A program made the position numbers and the translations under genes. Shown here in pieces: positions 25,611 to 31,946 of a stretch of 43,863 nt of DNA. Position 1 is the stretch's first letter, and the number at the start of each line of letters is the position of its first letter. The notes under the pieces were generated by a model. It did no database searches, was not told where the DNA came from, and worked only from the letters and a program-made list of their open reading frames with translations. Origin of the DNA: Saprospira grandis DSM 2844. Its GTDB lineage: Bacteria; Bacteroidota; Bacteroidia; Chitinophagales; Saprospiraceae. The DNA lies in NCBI GenBank assembly GCA_945888475.1, contig CAMDAB010000014.1, forward strand, positions 1-43,863, read 5' to 3'.

Positions 25611-26234
25611 ATGAAAAAGCCCTATATAATTGGTATCACTGGTGGAAGCGGTTCAGGTAAAACTTCTTTTCTGCATCAACTTCAGAAAATGTTTCAGGAA
25701 GATGAAATCTGTGTACTTTCTTCCGATAATTACTATAAACCTGTTGAAGAGCAAGAGCTTGATGAAATGGGTATTGCAAATTACGATTTGCCAGGTTCAA
25801 TTCACCGTGATGAGCTGGAAAGGGATGTTAAAAAACTAATTGCGGGAGAAACAGTTTACAGACAAGAATATACCTTCAATAATCCTAACCGAGTGCCGGA
25901 AAATCTGGTTTTTAAACCTGCGCCAATCCTTATTCTGGAGGGAATCTTTGTATTTCATTTCGAAGAGATTTCTAAACTGATCGATCTCAGGATTTTTCTG
26001 TACACCAGTGAGTCCACCGCCTTGTCAAGAAGGATTAGACGCGATAAGATTGAACGCAATTATCCGCTCGAAGATGTTTTGTACCGCTACGAAAATCATG
26101 TACTGCCTACCTTTAGAAAATACATTGAGCCCATCAAAGAAAAGTCTGATATCATCATCAACAACAACCACAATTTCGAGAAAGGGCTGGATGTAATGAA
26201 TGGGTTTTTGAGGACTGTGTTGGGGAGGGGCTGA
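25611..26234 (+). CDS. udk: Uridine kinase
   Basis: 207 residues. It phosphorylates uridine/cytidine in pyrimidine salvage. P-loop GGSGSGKTSF (11-20), SSDNYYKP with the substrate-binding Asp, NPNRVPENLVF near the base-binding loop, ILEGIFVFHF and SRRIRRDKIERN (lid) are all in place. The C-terminus DIIINNNHNFEKGLDVMNGF is intact, but a diverged second copy of this 3' end lies 1.2 kb downstream, on the far side of a RhuM gene, suggesting that foreign DNA entered here. Expressed divergently from folD. Confidence 0.96.
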   Translation: MKKPYIIGITGGSGSGKTSFLHQLQKMFQEDEICVLSSDNYYKPVEEQELDEMGIANYDLPGSIHRDELERDVKKLIAGETVYRQEYTFNNPNRVPENLVFKPAPILILEGIFVFHFEEISKLIDLRIFLYTSESTALSRRIRRDKIERNYPLEDVLYRYENHVLPTFRKYIEPIKEKSDIIINNNHNFEKGLDVMNGFLRTVLGRG

Positions 26235-26292
26235 GTAGGTAGAATATTGTTGACAATTTTTTCCGTATCTTGTATTTGCCTAAGTTCTAATC

Positions 26293-27324
26293 TTATTTGC
26301 TAGCTGGGGGTAAATTTTTAATAATTCTATCAAAATCGCTTTCAAATAAGCGGTCTTGTGTTATTCTATATTTTTCAAATTCACTTTCGGCATGTGCTCT
26401 GGCAATTTCTGCACTTACTTTTCCTGCGTCTTGAAGTACTGATCTGTCGGTTGCCTCAATAAACCTATTGAGTCGGCTTTCCCAGTCTTCCATAGTCATT
26501 GGAATTTGCCGTATAGCCATATCTTCTGCTATATCTAAATAAGCAGAAACCAAACGTTGCAGCTGTTGCATCTCGATTTCGGTTAGATAGTTTTTAGCCA
26601 CACTCACATCAAATTTTTGGATTTTACCATTTGGAGCATCCTTCCAGGTGGACAAGCCCATTTTTTCTTTTTGGTGGTCGGCACGTTTTACAATGATTTC
26701 TGCCGCTGTATGACCATGTATAGCCCAATGTAGTTTATTCTGAACAGTTGAAAAAAATCGCTGTGTAGCAGATGACTTTACGTCATAATCAATGGAAGTG
26801 GAATATATATCTGTTATTTTCTGATAGAATTTCCGCTCACTCAAGCGTATTTCTCTTACTCGTTGTAACTGTTCTTCAAAATATTTTTTACCAAGAATAC
26901 TGCCATCATTTTTTAAGCGTTCATCGTCCATCGCAAAACCTTTGATGGTAAATTCTTGAACTATCTGAGTTGCCCATTTTCTAAACTGCACAGCACGTTC
27001 CGAATTTACTTTATATCCTACCGCAATAATTGCAGAAAGGTTATAATGCTGAGTATGATAGTTTTTTCCATCTGAAGCAGTTATTCGAAATTTTCGAATA
27101 ACTGAATCTTCATTCAATTCATTATCTGCAAAAATAGTTTTAAGGTGATAGTTTATAGTATGCTTTTCAATATTGTAAAGCGTCGCCATCATTTTTTGAG
27201 ATAGCCATATATTTTCGTCAGCATATACTGCTTCAACCGCTCCTTCACCAGAAGCAGCAATAAAGGTAAGATACTCAGCAGCAGATGATCTGACCATATC
27301 TTTATTTTCTTTCTTTTTGGCCAT
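26293..27324 (-). CDS. RhuM-family protein (virulence-associated, defence-island linked), copy 1
   Basis: 343 residues. The RhuM pattern is clear: ENIWLSQKMMATLYNIEKHT (a helix-turn-helix-like start), DSVIRKFRITASDGKNYHTQ, YNLSAIIAVGYKVNS, FRKWATQIVQEFTIKGFAMD, DERLKN, and the RAD/YLTEIEMQQLQRLVSAYLD region. RhuM proteins are named from a Salmonella pathogenicity island and are often found inside type I restriction-modification loci; their biochemical activity is not established. This copy has a longer N-terminus and differs considerably from copy 2 at 27518, so the two are not a recent duplication. It lies between udk and a second udk 3' end. Confidence 0.88.
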   Translation of the reverse strand: MAKKKENKDMVRSSAAEYLTFIAASGEGAVEAVYADENIWLSQKMMATLYNIEKHTINYHLKTIFADNELNEDSVIRKFRITASDGKNYHTQHYNLSAIIAVGYKVNSERAVQFRKWATQIVQEFTIKGFAMDDERLKNDGSILGKKYFEEQLQRVREIRLSERKFYQKITDIYSTSIDYDVKSSATQRFFSTVQNKLHWAIHGHTAAEIIVKRADHQKEKMGLSTWKDAPNGKIQKFDVSVAKNYLTEIEMQQLQRLVSAYLDIAEDMAIRQIPMTMEDWESRLNRFIEATDRSVLQDAGKVSAEIARAHAESEFEKYRITQDRLFESDFDRIIKNLPPASK

Positions 27325-27428
27325 GTTTTAGTTTTTGTACTACTTGTAATTTTTTTCTAATGCTTAGGGGTTATGAAAAGTTCAAAATATTCCCTCTTCT
27401 TTTCCAATAGTTATTTTTCCGAATATTA

Positions 27429-27509
27429 GACATCAACATCATCAAGCGCAATTATAAAAAAGGGGTCGAGCTGATGAAGGGGTTTTTGAGAAGTGTATTG
27501 GGGAGTTGA
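27429..27509 (+). pseudogene. Orphan 3' end of a udk-like gene
   Basis: Frame GAC 27429 to TGA 27507-27509 encodes 26 residues ending ELMKGFLRSVLGS, which aligns with the udk C-terminus ending DVMNGFLRTVLGRG (codons 26148-26234). The two DNA segments are clearly homologous but diverged, with an 11-bp identical core GGGTTTTTGAG. An in-frame stop precedes it, so no complete gene is present. This is a fragment from a related udk or an imperfect attachment-site duplication. Confidence 0.75.
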
Positions 27510-27517
27510 TTACCCGA

Positions 27518-28492
27518 TCATTTCTTCGTTTTATGTTCAATTGCTTTTAAGCTCTCCAAGTAGTTTTTTTCCGCTTCGCTAAGTGTTTTTTGCTGATATT
27601 TTTTATATTCATCGGTCGCTTTTTCTATGGCTTTCTCGTGGGTTACACTTCCTGCATTTTGTAATAATTTTTCTCCGCTCATTGTCAAAATTCGGTCTAG
27701 ATGTGCCGCCCAATCTTTCATCGTCATTGTTTCTTCACGTTCGGCTTGTCGCTCGGCAAAGTCCAAATAACCAGAAACAATCTGCCCTAATGCTCGTAGT
27801 TCTTTTTCGTTTAAGTAATTTTTTGCAATCACAATATCTTTTAAATGTGGCTCCGAGCCCGAAAAGGTCATCAAACCCATAAACTCTTTTTCGGCATCGG
27901 CGCGGCTAAAAATTACTTCGGCTGCGGTTTGTCCGTGTACGGCAAAGTGAATTTTATTTTGTACTTTTTTAAAAAATGCAACGGAAACATCAGCTTTATG
28001 GTCGTAATCAATGCTTGTGGCATAAATGTCGAGTACTTGCCGGTAAAACACTTTTTCAGATGCTCGAATATCTCTAATGCGTTGCAACAGTTCTTTCCAA
28101 TAACCGCCTCCGCCCAAATTTCTCAGGCGTTCATCGTCCATCGTGAATCCTTTTACAATGTATTCTTTTAGACGTTGTGTTGCCCACTGACGAAAACGGG
28201 TGCCTTGTACAGATTTGACACGGTAACCCACTGAAATGATGACATCTAAGTTAAAATGATTTACTTCATAGTTTTTGCCATCTTTGGCAGTTGTTCGGAA
28301 TTTCCGAACAGCTGATTTTTCTTCCAATTCTCCTTCTTCAAAAATGTGTTTAATGTGTTCGCTAATCGTTGATTTTGCTTTGTCAAATAACAATGCAATT
28401 TGGTCTTGTGTGAGCCAGACTGTTTCATTTTCGAGTTGGACATTTATTTTGGTCTGACCATCATCTGTTGTGTACAATATTATTTCGCTCAT
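27518..28492 (-). CDS. RhuM-family protein, copy 2
   Basis: 324 residues. Same pattern as copy 1: ETVWLTQDQIALLFDKAKST, SAVRKFRTTAKDGKNYEVNH, LDVIISVGYRVKS, FRQWATQRLKEYIVKGFTMD, DERLRNLGG, SIDYDHK and YLNEKELRALGQIVSGYLD. Its ATG overlaps the TGA of the hsdM remnant (GCATGAGC), the arrangement expected when rhuM is translationally coupled to hsdM in a type I restriction locus. The frame is intact although its partner is destroyed. A strong promoter lies at 28836-28805. Confidence 0.9.
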   Translation of the reverse strand: MSEIILYTTDDGQTKINVQLENETVWLTQDQIALLFDKAKSTISEHIKHIFEEGELEEKSAVRKFRTTAKDGKNYEVNHFNLDVIISVGYRVKSVQGTRFRQWATQRLKEYIVKGFTMDDERLRNLGGGGYWKELLQRIRDIRASEKVFYRQVLDIYATSIDYDHKADVSVAFFKKVQNKIHFAVHGQTAAEVIFSRADAEKEFMGLMTFSGSEPHLKDIVIAKNYLNEKELRALGQIVSGYLDFAERQAEREETMTMKDWAAHLDRILTMSGEKLLQNAGSVTHEKAIEKATDEYKKYQQKTLSEAEKNYLESLKAIEHKTKK

Positions 28493-28720
28493 GCTTCAAT
28501 TTCGTTAATGATACTATCAATGTCTGTACGGAGTTTGTTGATTTTCTCTACGCTGAAAGAAATCTCATGATTGTTGCTTAAAGTTTTCACTGATAAAGCG
28601 GTAAAACAGCGTGCCTAAAACAAAATGCTTAAAGTCCCATCCATCCACTGAGCCACGAACATCGTTGGCTATTTTCCAAATTTTGGCCTGTAATTCTTGT
28701 CTTTGTGCTATGCTGTTCAT
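28489..28720 (-). pseudogene. hsdM: hsdM remnant: N- and C-terminal ends of a type I restriction methylase subunit joined by an internal deletion
   Basis: ATG 28720 opens a 51-codon frame (stop 28565-28567) containing RQELQAKIWKIANDVRGSVD and GWDFKHFVLGTLFYRFISEN, the characteristic N-terminus of HsdM. About 20 bp before that stop the +1 frame takes over and reads EISFSVEKINKLRTDIDSII, then NEIEA and a TGA overlapping the rhuM ATG, which resembles HsdM C-termini. Roughly 400 or more codons, including the SAM and NPPF motifs, are missing. The two ends are out of frame, so no methylase can be made. The short N-terminal peptide could still be translated and coupled to rhuM. Confidence 0.85.
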
Positions 28721-28778
28721 ATGTTATTTTTTAGTAGTTGTGCTTGGATAAGGCATCGCAAAAGGGACCAGTAGACGC

Positions 28779-29074
28779 AAACCACAGCTATAAATTAATC
28801 CTTACAAATATAGGCTATTAGAATCATACATTCAAATTATCCAAAAAAGAAATTTTAAGAAGGTAAAACTCGGCGATTTTTACAAATCCGCCCAATTTTC
28901 CTGTATTAGATTTCCTTAAAATTATAAAAAATATGGGTAAAATAGCAAAAGAATGCTCTGAGAAAGAGCAAATTGTGGATTTAGTGTCAATTTATTTTAG
29001 AGGCTAAAAATCTTTTCTAAAAAAAGATATGAGGGTAGTAGGTACTATATTTTATAGCTGTGGTTTAAACCACA
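28779..29074. repeat. 16-bp inverted repeat (288 bp span) plus adjoining 16-bp palindrome
   Basis: AAACCACAGCTATAAA at 28779-28794 is perfectly inverted at 29051-29066. The right arm runs into the perfect palindrome TGTGGTTTAAACCACA (29059-29074), giving three copies of the AAACCACA half-site. Between the arms are the rhuM promoter and AT-rich DNA without a convincing gene (a 24-codon frame at about 28934 is not credible). The element could be a MITE, a terminal repeat left by a lost mobile element, or operator half-sites. With the hsdM remnant it accounts for most of the 688-bp gap 28493-29180; nothing else is visible in 29075-29180. Confidence 0.8.
28805..28836 (-). promoter_or_regulatory. 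Promoter for the hsdM remnant-rhuM transcript
   Basis: Minus strand: TTTG (28836-28833), 20-bp spacer, TATATTTG (28812-28805). Exact match to the Bacteroidota consensus. The leader would begin near 28798 and run through the left arm of the 16-bp inverted repeat. Confidence 0.7.
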
Positions 29075-29180
29075 TTACGCTAGGTTAGGTGCTTTTCAAA
29101 ATTCGACAGGCAGCTTTGGGGAGCAGCCCAGGGTACCAACGCAGCAGCAGCGCCAATAAAATCGATACCCTTAGGCATCT

Positions 29181-29420
29181 TTATTGATTGTCACGCCATT
29201 CGTGCACCCAGCGTGCCTGTATCTGCTCAAGGTGACCCTCGTTGCAGTCTTCTCTTTTACCGGCAAAGTTTTTGAGCTCCAGCACCCATTCTATCAATTC
29301 GGTAAAACGGATGCGGTAGATTTTAGATTCGTTAAAATCATCACCGAATTTTTCATAAAGCCCTATCGCAATGTCTTCATAGTCATTCCAACTGAAAGGT
29401 AAATCTAATTCAAAACTCAT
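29181..29420 (-). CDS. iscX: Fe-S cluster assembly protein IscX
   Basis: 79 residues, acidic. It contains FSWNDYEDIAIGLYEKFGDD, IYRIRFTELIEWVLELKNFA (in part), NEGHLEQIQARW and VHEW, matching the IscX pattern of a helix with SxEIAxxLyexxPdxdP, RFTdlxxWvxxLxdF and E.iLeaIq..W. E. coli IscX binds the desulfurase IscS and modulates cluster assembly. It follows the ferredoxin gene by 11 bp, as in proteobacterial isc operons, but no iscS, iscU or hscA is nearby. The N-terminus is slightly longer than in E. coli. Confidence 0.88.
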   Translation of the reverse strand: MSFELDLPFSWNDYEDIAIGLYEKFGDDFNESKIYRIRFTELIEWVLELKNFAGKREDCNEGHLEQIQARWVHEWRDNQ

Positions 29421-29431
29421 ATTTTATGTTT

Positions 29432-29776
29432 TTAATGTTCGTGTCCAATAATTCTCGACTGATCAGGGACGAGTACTTCAATAATTAGATCCTTGCTGTC
29501 TTCTGTCAATTCGCACTGACAGGAAAGTCGGGAATTGATTCTCGGGTTGGTAGCCCTGTCAATAAAATCTTCTTCGCGGTCGCTTATTTCAGCAAGATAT
29601 TCTTCGCCTTTTAAGATGTAAACATGACAGGTGCTGCAGGCGCAAACTCTACCGCAATTGTGGTTGATATGAATATCATTTTCGTCGGCAATCTCCGATA
29701 TATTATCTCCAATGCTAGCCTTAACTTCGACAGGAGCTAAATTTTTATTTTCAAAATTGAATTTTATGATGGCCAT
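29432..29776 (-). CDS. fdx: ISC-type 2Fe-2S ferredoxin
   Basis: 114 residues, adrenodoxin-type. The cluster ligands are Cys41, Cys47 and Cys50 in CGRVCACSTCHVY and Cys86 in LSCQCEL. GEEYLAEISDREEDFIDRA is the acidic partner-interaction helix region. The C-terminus VPDQSRIIGHEH is short. It supplies electrons for Fe-S assembly or to oxygenases; co-transcription with iscX supports the former. A promoter lies about 20 bp upstream. Confidence 0.93.
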   Translation of the reverse strand: MAIIKFNFENKNLAPVEVKASIGDNISEIADENDIHINHNCGRVCACSTCHVYILKGEEYLAEISDREEDFIDRATNPRINSRLSCQCELTEDSKDLIIEVLVPDQSRIIGHEH

Positions 29777-29796
29777 TTTTATTTCGTTTTACTCTG

Positions 29797-29828
29797 CAAA
29801 TATACATCAAAGCCAGCGTAAAAAACAA
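29797..29828 (-). promoter_or_regulatory. Promoter for fdx-iscX
   Basis: Minus strand: TTG (29828-29826), 21-bp spacer, TATATTTG (29804-29797). The -7 element is exact and the -33 is partial. The predicted leader is only about 15 nt. No Rrf2-type operator was recognised. Confidence 0.55.
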
Positions 29829-29845
29829 GCCTTCGTCAAAACTGT

Positions 29846-29989
29846 TTATAATAAGTCTAAATATTGTACTAATACTTCGTTGTAAGTTTCATTTAAGGTA
29901 AATAGTGGTACAGAAGCTTTACAAGTGTTTTCGCAGATTTCGACACTCAAAATATGGTCTTTTACTCCGTAATAAACTAACTGATTGAC
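29846..29989 (-). other. Open 47-codon stretch, possible decayed C-terminus
   Basis: Between folC and fdx, one minus-strand frame runs from a stop at 29990-29992 to a stop at 29846-29848 with no ATG. It encodes VNQLVYYGVKDHILSVEICE (first 20) and ends VLVQYLDLL, a composition that looks like protein rather than random translation. It could be the tail of a lost gene. No family was recognised, and chance remains possible in DNA this AT-rich. Confidence 0.25.
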
Positions 29990-30018
29990 TTAGTTGTAAT
30001 CTAGCAATGAAAAAATAA

Positions 30019-31308
30019 TCAAAGCACTTCGGCAACCACAAATATGCTACCCAAAACCAATATCAGGTCATTGTCCGAAGCTTGTTTTTTTGCCGATTCA
30101 TAGGCATTTTTTACGGAGGAGTAGGCTTCGCCGCTCAGCCCCAGATTTTCTGCGGCATCTTTTAGCTTTTCAGCATCGAGTGCACGGGGCAAATCGGCTT
30201 TGCAGAAATAATATTCAGCGTCTGCAGGCAACTCAGTCAAGAGTTTTTGATGTTCTTTATCACTCACCATTCCAAAAACGATGTGAAGTTTATGATAAGC
30301 GATGTTTTTTAGCGCTTTTTTTACATAGGCCAATCCATGGCTGTTGTGCGCCGAATCGGCAATTATCATTGGATTTTCTTTTTGCAGAATATCCCATCTG
30401 CCAATGATTTTTGTAAGAGACCTTACCGAAGCTAATGCCTTATAAACAATGTCTTTGGTTAAATTATAACCCAATTTATTCAGTACATCAACCGTACAGA
30501 GAACGGCACACAAATTTTTTTCCTGATAAGGTCCGCAGAGGTCAAGTTGTAGATTTTCGAAAACTAATTCTCCTGTCCTATAGATATCGAAACTGCTAAC
30601 AATGCCATCATTTGCTATCAATATACAATTGTAAATTTCCTTTGAGAAAAACAATTCGCTTGAACGGTCTTTCGCGATATTTTCAAAAACTGGTCTGGTT
30701 TCATCATTAAATTCACCTATGACTGTTGGAATATTATTTTTGATGATACCGGCTTTTTCTGCAGCGATTTTTGCCAATGTATTGCCCAAAAATTGTTCAT
30801 GATCGAAACCGATGTTGGTAATAAGTGAACATTCTGGTTGAATGATGTTTGTAGCATCTAAACGGCCACCCATACCAACTTCAACAACTGCAAAATCGAC
30901 CTTGTGTCGATTAAAATGTTCAAATGCCATGCCCACAGTCAGTTCAAAAAAAGAGGGTTGGTATTCAGTTACAAAGGGCTTTGTTTTTTCTACAAAATCA
31001 ACAACCTCGTTTTCGCTGATATATTCACCATTTATTTTAATTCTTTCTCTAAAGTCTTTGTAGTGAGGTGATGTGTACAGACCAACCTTATAACCCGCCT
31101 CTTGTAATATGGCTGCAAGCATATGCGCGCTAGAGCCTTTTCCATTCGTTCCTGCTATGTGAATGGATTTAAAGTTTTTTTCGGGTTGTCCCAAAAAAGC
31201 GGATAAGGCCAAACTATTCGATAAATCGGGCTTAAAAGCAGCAGGTCCAATGCGGTGAAACATCGGAATATTATCGTAAAGATATTGAAGTGCCGATTGA
31301 TAATCCAT
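30019..31308 (-). CDS. folC: Folylpolyglutamate synthase/dihydrofolate synthase
   Basis: 429 residues of the Mur-ligase superfamily. ATP-binding GTNGKGSS (53-60), GLYTSPHYKDFRERIKING (in part, TSPHYKDFRERI), VVEVGMGGRLDATN and NIGFDHEQFLG are typical of FolC, as is DSAHNSHG near the C-terminal domain. It adds glutamate to dihydropteroate and folates. It begins 5 bp after a lipoprotein gene on the same strand. It is unlinked to folD, although both act in one-carbon metabolism. Confidence 0.96.
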   Translation of the reverse strand: MDYQSALQYLYDNIPMFHRIGPAAFKPDLSNSLALSAFLGQPEKNFKSIHIAGTNGKGSSAHMLAAILQEAGYKVGLYTSPHYKDFRERIKINGEYISENEVVDFVEKTKPFVTEYQPSFFELTVGMAFEHFNRHKVDFAVVEVGMGGRLDATNIIQPECSLITNIGFDHEQFLGNTLAKIAAEKAGIIKNNIPTVIGEFNDETRPVFENIAKDRSSELFFSKEIYNCILIANDGIVSSFDIYRTGELVFENLQLDLCGPYQEKNLCAVLCTVDVLNKLGYNLTKDIVYKALASVRSLTKIIGRWDILQKENPMIIADSAHNSHGLAYVKKALKNIAYHKLHIVFGMVSDKEHQKLLTELPADAEYYFCKADLPRALDAEKLKDAAENLGLSGEAYSSVKNAYESAKKQASDNDLILVLGSIFVVAEVL

Positions 31309-31312
31309 TAGC

Positions 31313-31873
31313 TCAGGCTTGTTTGAAGATAACGGTCACAAGTGTAGATTCCGAACTGTGAATTTTATCTATTTGAAGACTAAATCCTTTTTGGAGTTTT
31401 ATAGCATTGCCATATTCAAACTCATTTATTTTATTAAAAATGGCCTTTCCTAATTCGCCTAAAGCGATTGCATTTGGACTGCTAACAGATAGTTTTCTGA
31501 ATATTTCAGCTACTAGATAAGCGCAATCGGGTGCAGGATAGTTTTTAGGCATCGGGTCAATTTTATCAAAAAATTCAATTCGGATTTCCTGTGTAATTTC
31601 CTCGCACCCGGATTGTAATATTGTTAATTCTAAAGGAATATATAATGTATTTCCATCCTTTTCAATAGCACTTGGAAAAATACTGTCAATCTTCATTTTT
31701 TCGATGGAGTTATATGCTTCTACCGTAAATGAGTGATCTTTTATACCAGCAGTTTTAGCAGAAAAAAGACTAACTGGATTCCCAAGTTTACAGGGTTTTT
31801 TCTTTTCTGTGCAGGAAGAAAATATCAATAAACTCAGCAGTAATATTGTCGTTTTAAATTTATTTAAAAACAT
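31313..31873 (-). CDS. Lipoprotein of unknown function
   Basis: 186 residues. N-terminus MFLNKFKTTILLLSLLIFSS followed by Cys gives a clear lipobox (LIFSSC), so the mature protein is lipid-anchored. The rest is a mix of beta strands with conserved-looking YIPLELTILQSGCEEITQEI (in part) and NYPAPDCAYLVAEIF; two further cysteines could form a disulfide. No family is recognised. It lies 5 bp upstream of folC and is probably co-transcribed with it. A bidirectional terminator separates it from the T9SS gene upstream. Confidence 0.75.
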   Translation of the reverse strand: MFLNKFKTTILLLSLLIFSSCTEKKKPCKLGNPVSLFSAKTAGIKDHSFTVEAYNSIEKMKIDSIFPSAIEKDGNTLYIPLELTILQSGCEEITQEIRIEFFDKIDPMPKNYPAPDCAYLVAEIFRKLSVSSPNAIALGELGKAIFNKINEFEYGNAIKLQKGFSLQIDKIHSSESTLVTVIFKQA

Positions 31874-31892
31874 ATTAGGAATTTTACACTAT

Positions 31893-31929
31893 AAAAAAAA
31901 GTGAACCCGAAACGGATTCACTTTTTTTT
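31893..31929. terminator. Bidirectional terminator after the PA-domain T9SS gene
   Basis: GTGAA-C-CCG (31901-31909) pairs with CGG-A-TTCAC around a short AAA loop. It is flanked by eight A on the left and eight T on the right, so it can stop transcription on either strand. It lies just past the T9SS gene at 31947. Confidence 0.85.
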
Positions 31930-31946
31930 ATACGATTCAAAAAGAA

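Noticed and set aside
26235-26292. ATTGT-TG-ACAAT followed by T run after udk as a terminator
   Set aside because: Five-bp AT-rich stem with a two-base loop is not sterically credible as a terminator.
28934-29008. 24-codon plus-strand frame (MGKIAKECSEKEQIVDLVSI) inside the inverted repeat
   Set aside because: Too short, no promoter or homologue recognised; chance frame in AT-rich DNA is sufficient explanation.
29080-29178. 32-codon minus-strand frame just after iscX (starts MPKGIDFIGAAAALVPWAAP)
   Set aside because: Low-complexity Ala-rich translation, no family resemblance, no supporting signal beyond proximity.
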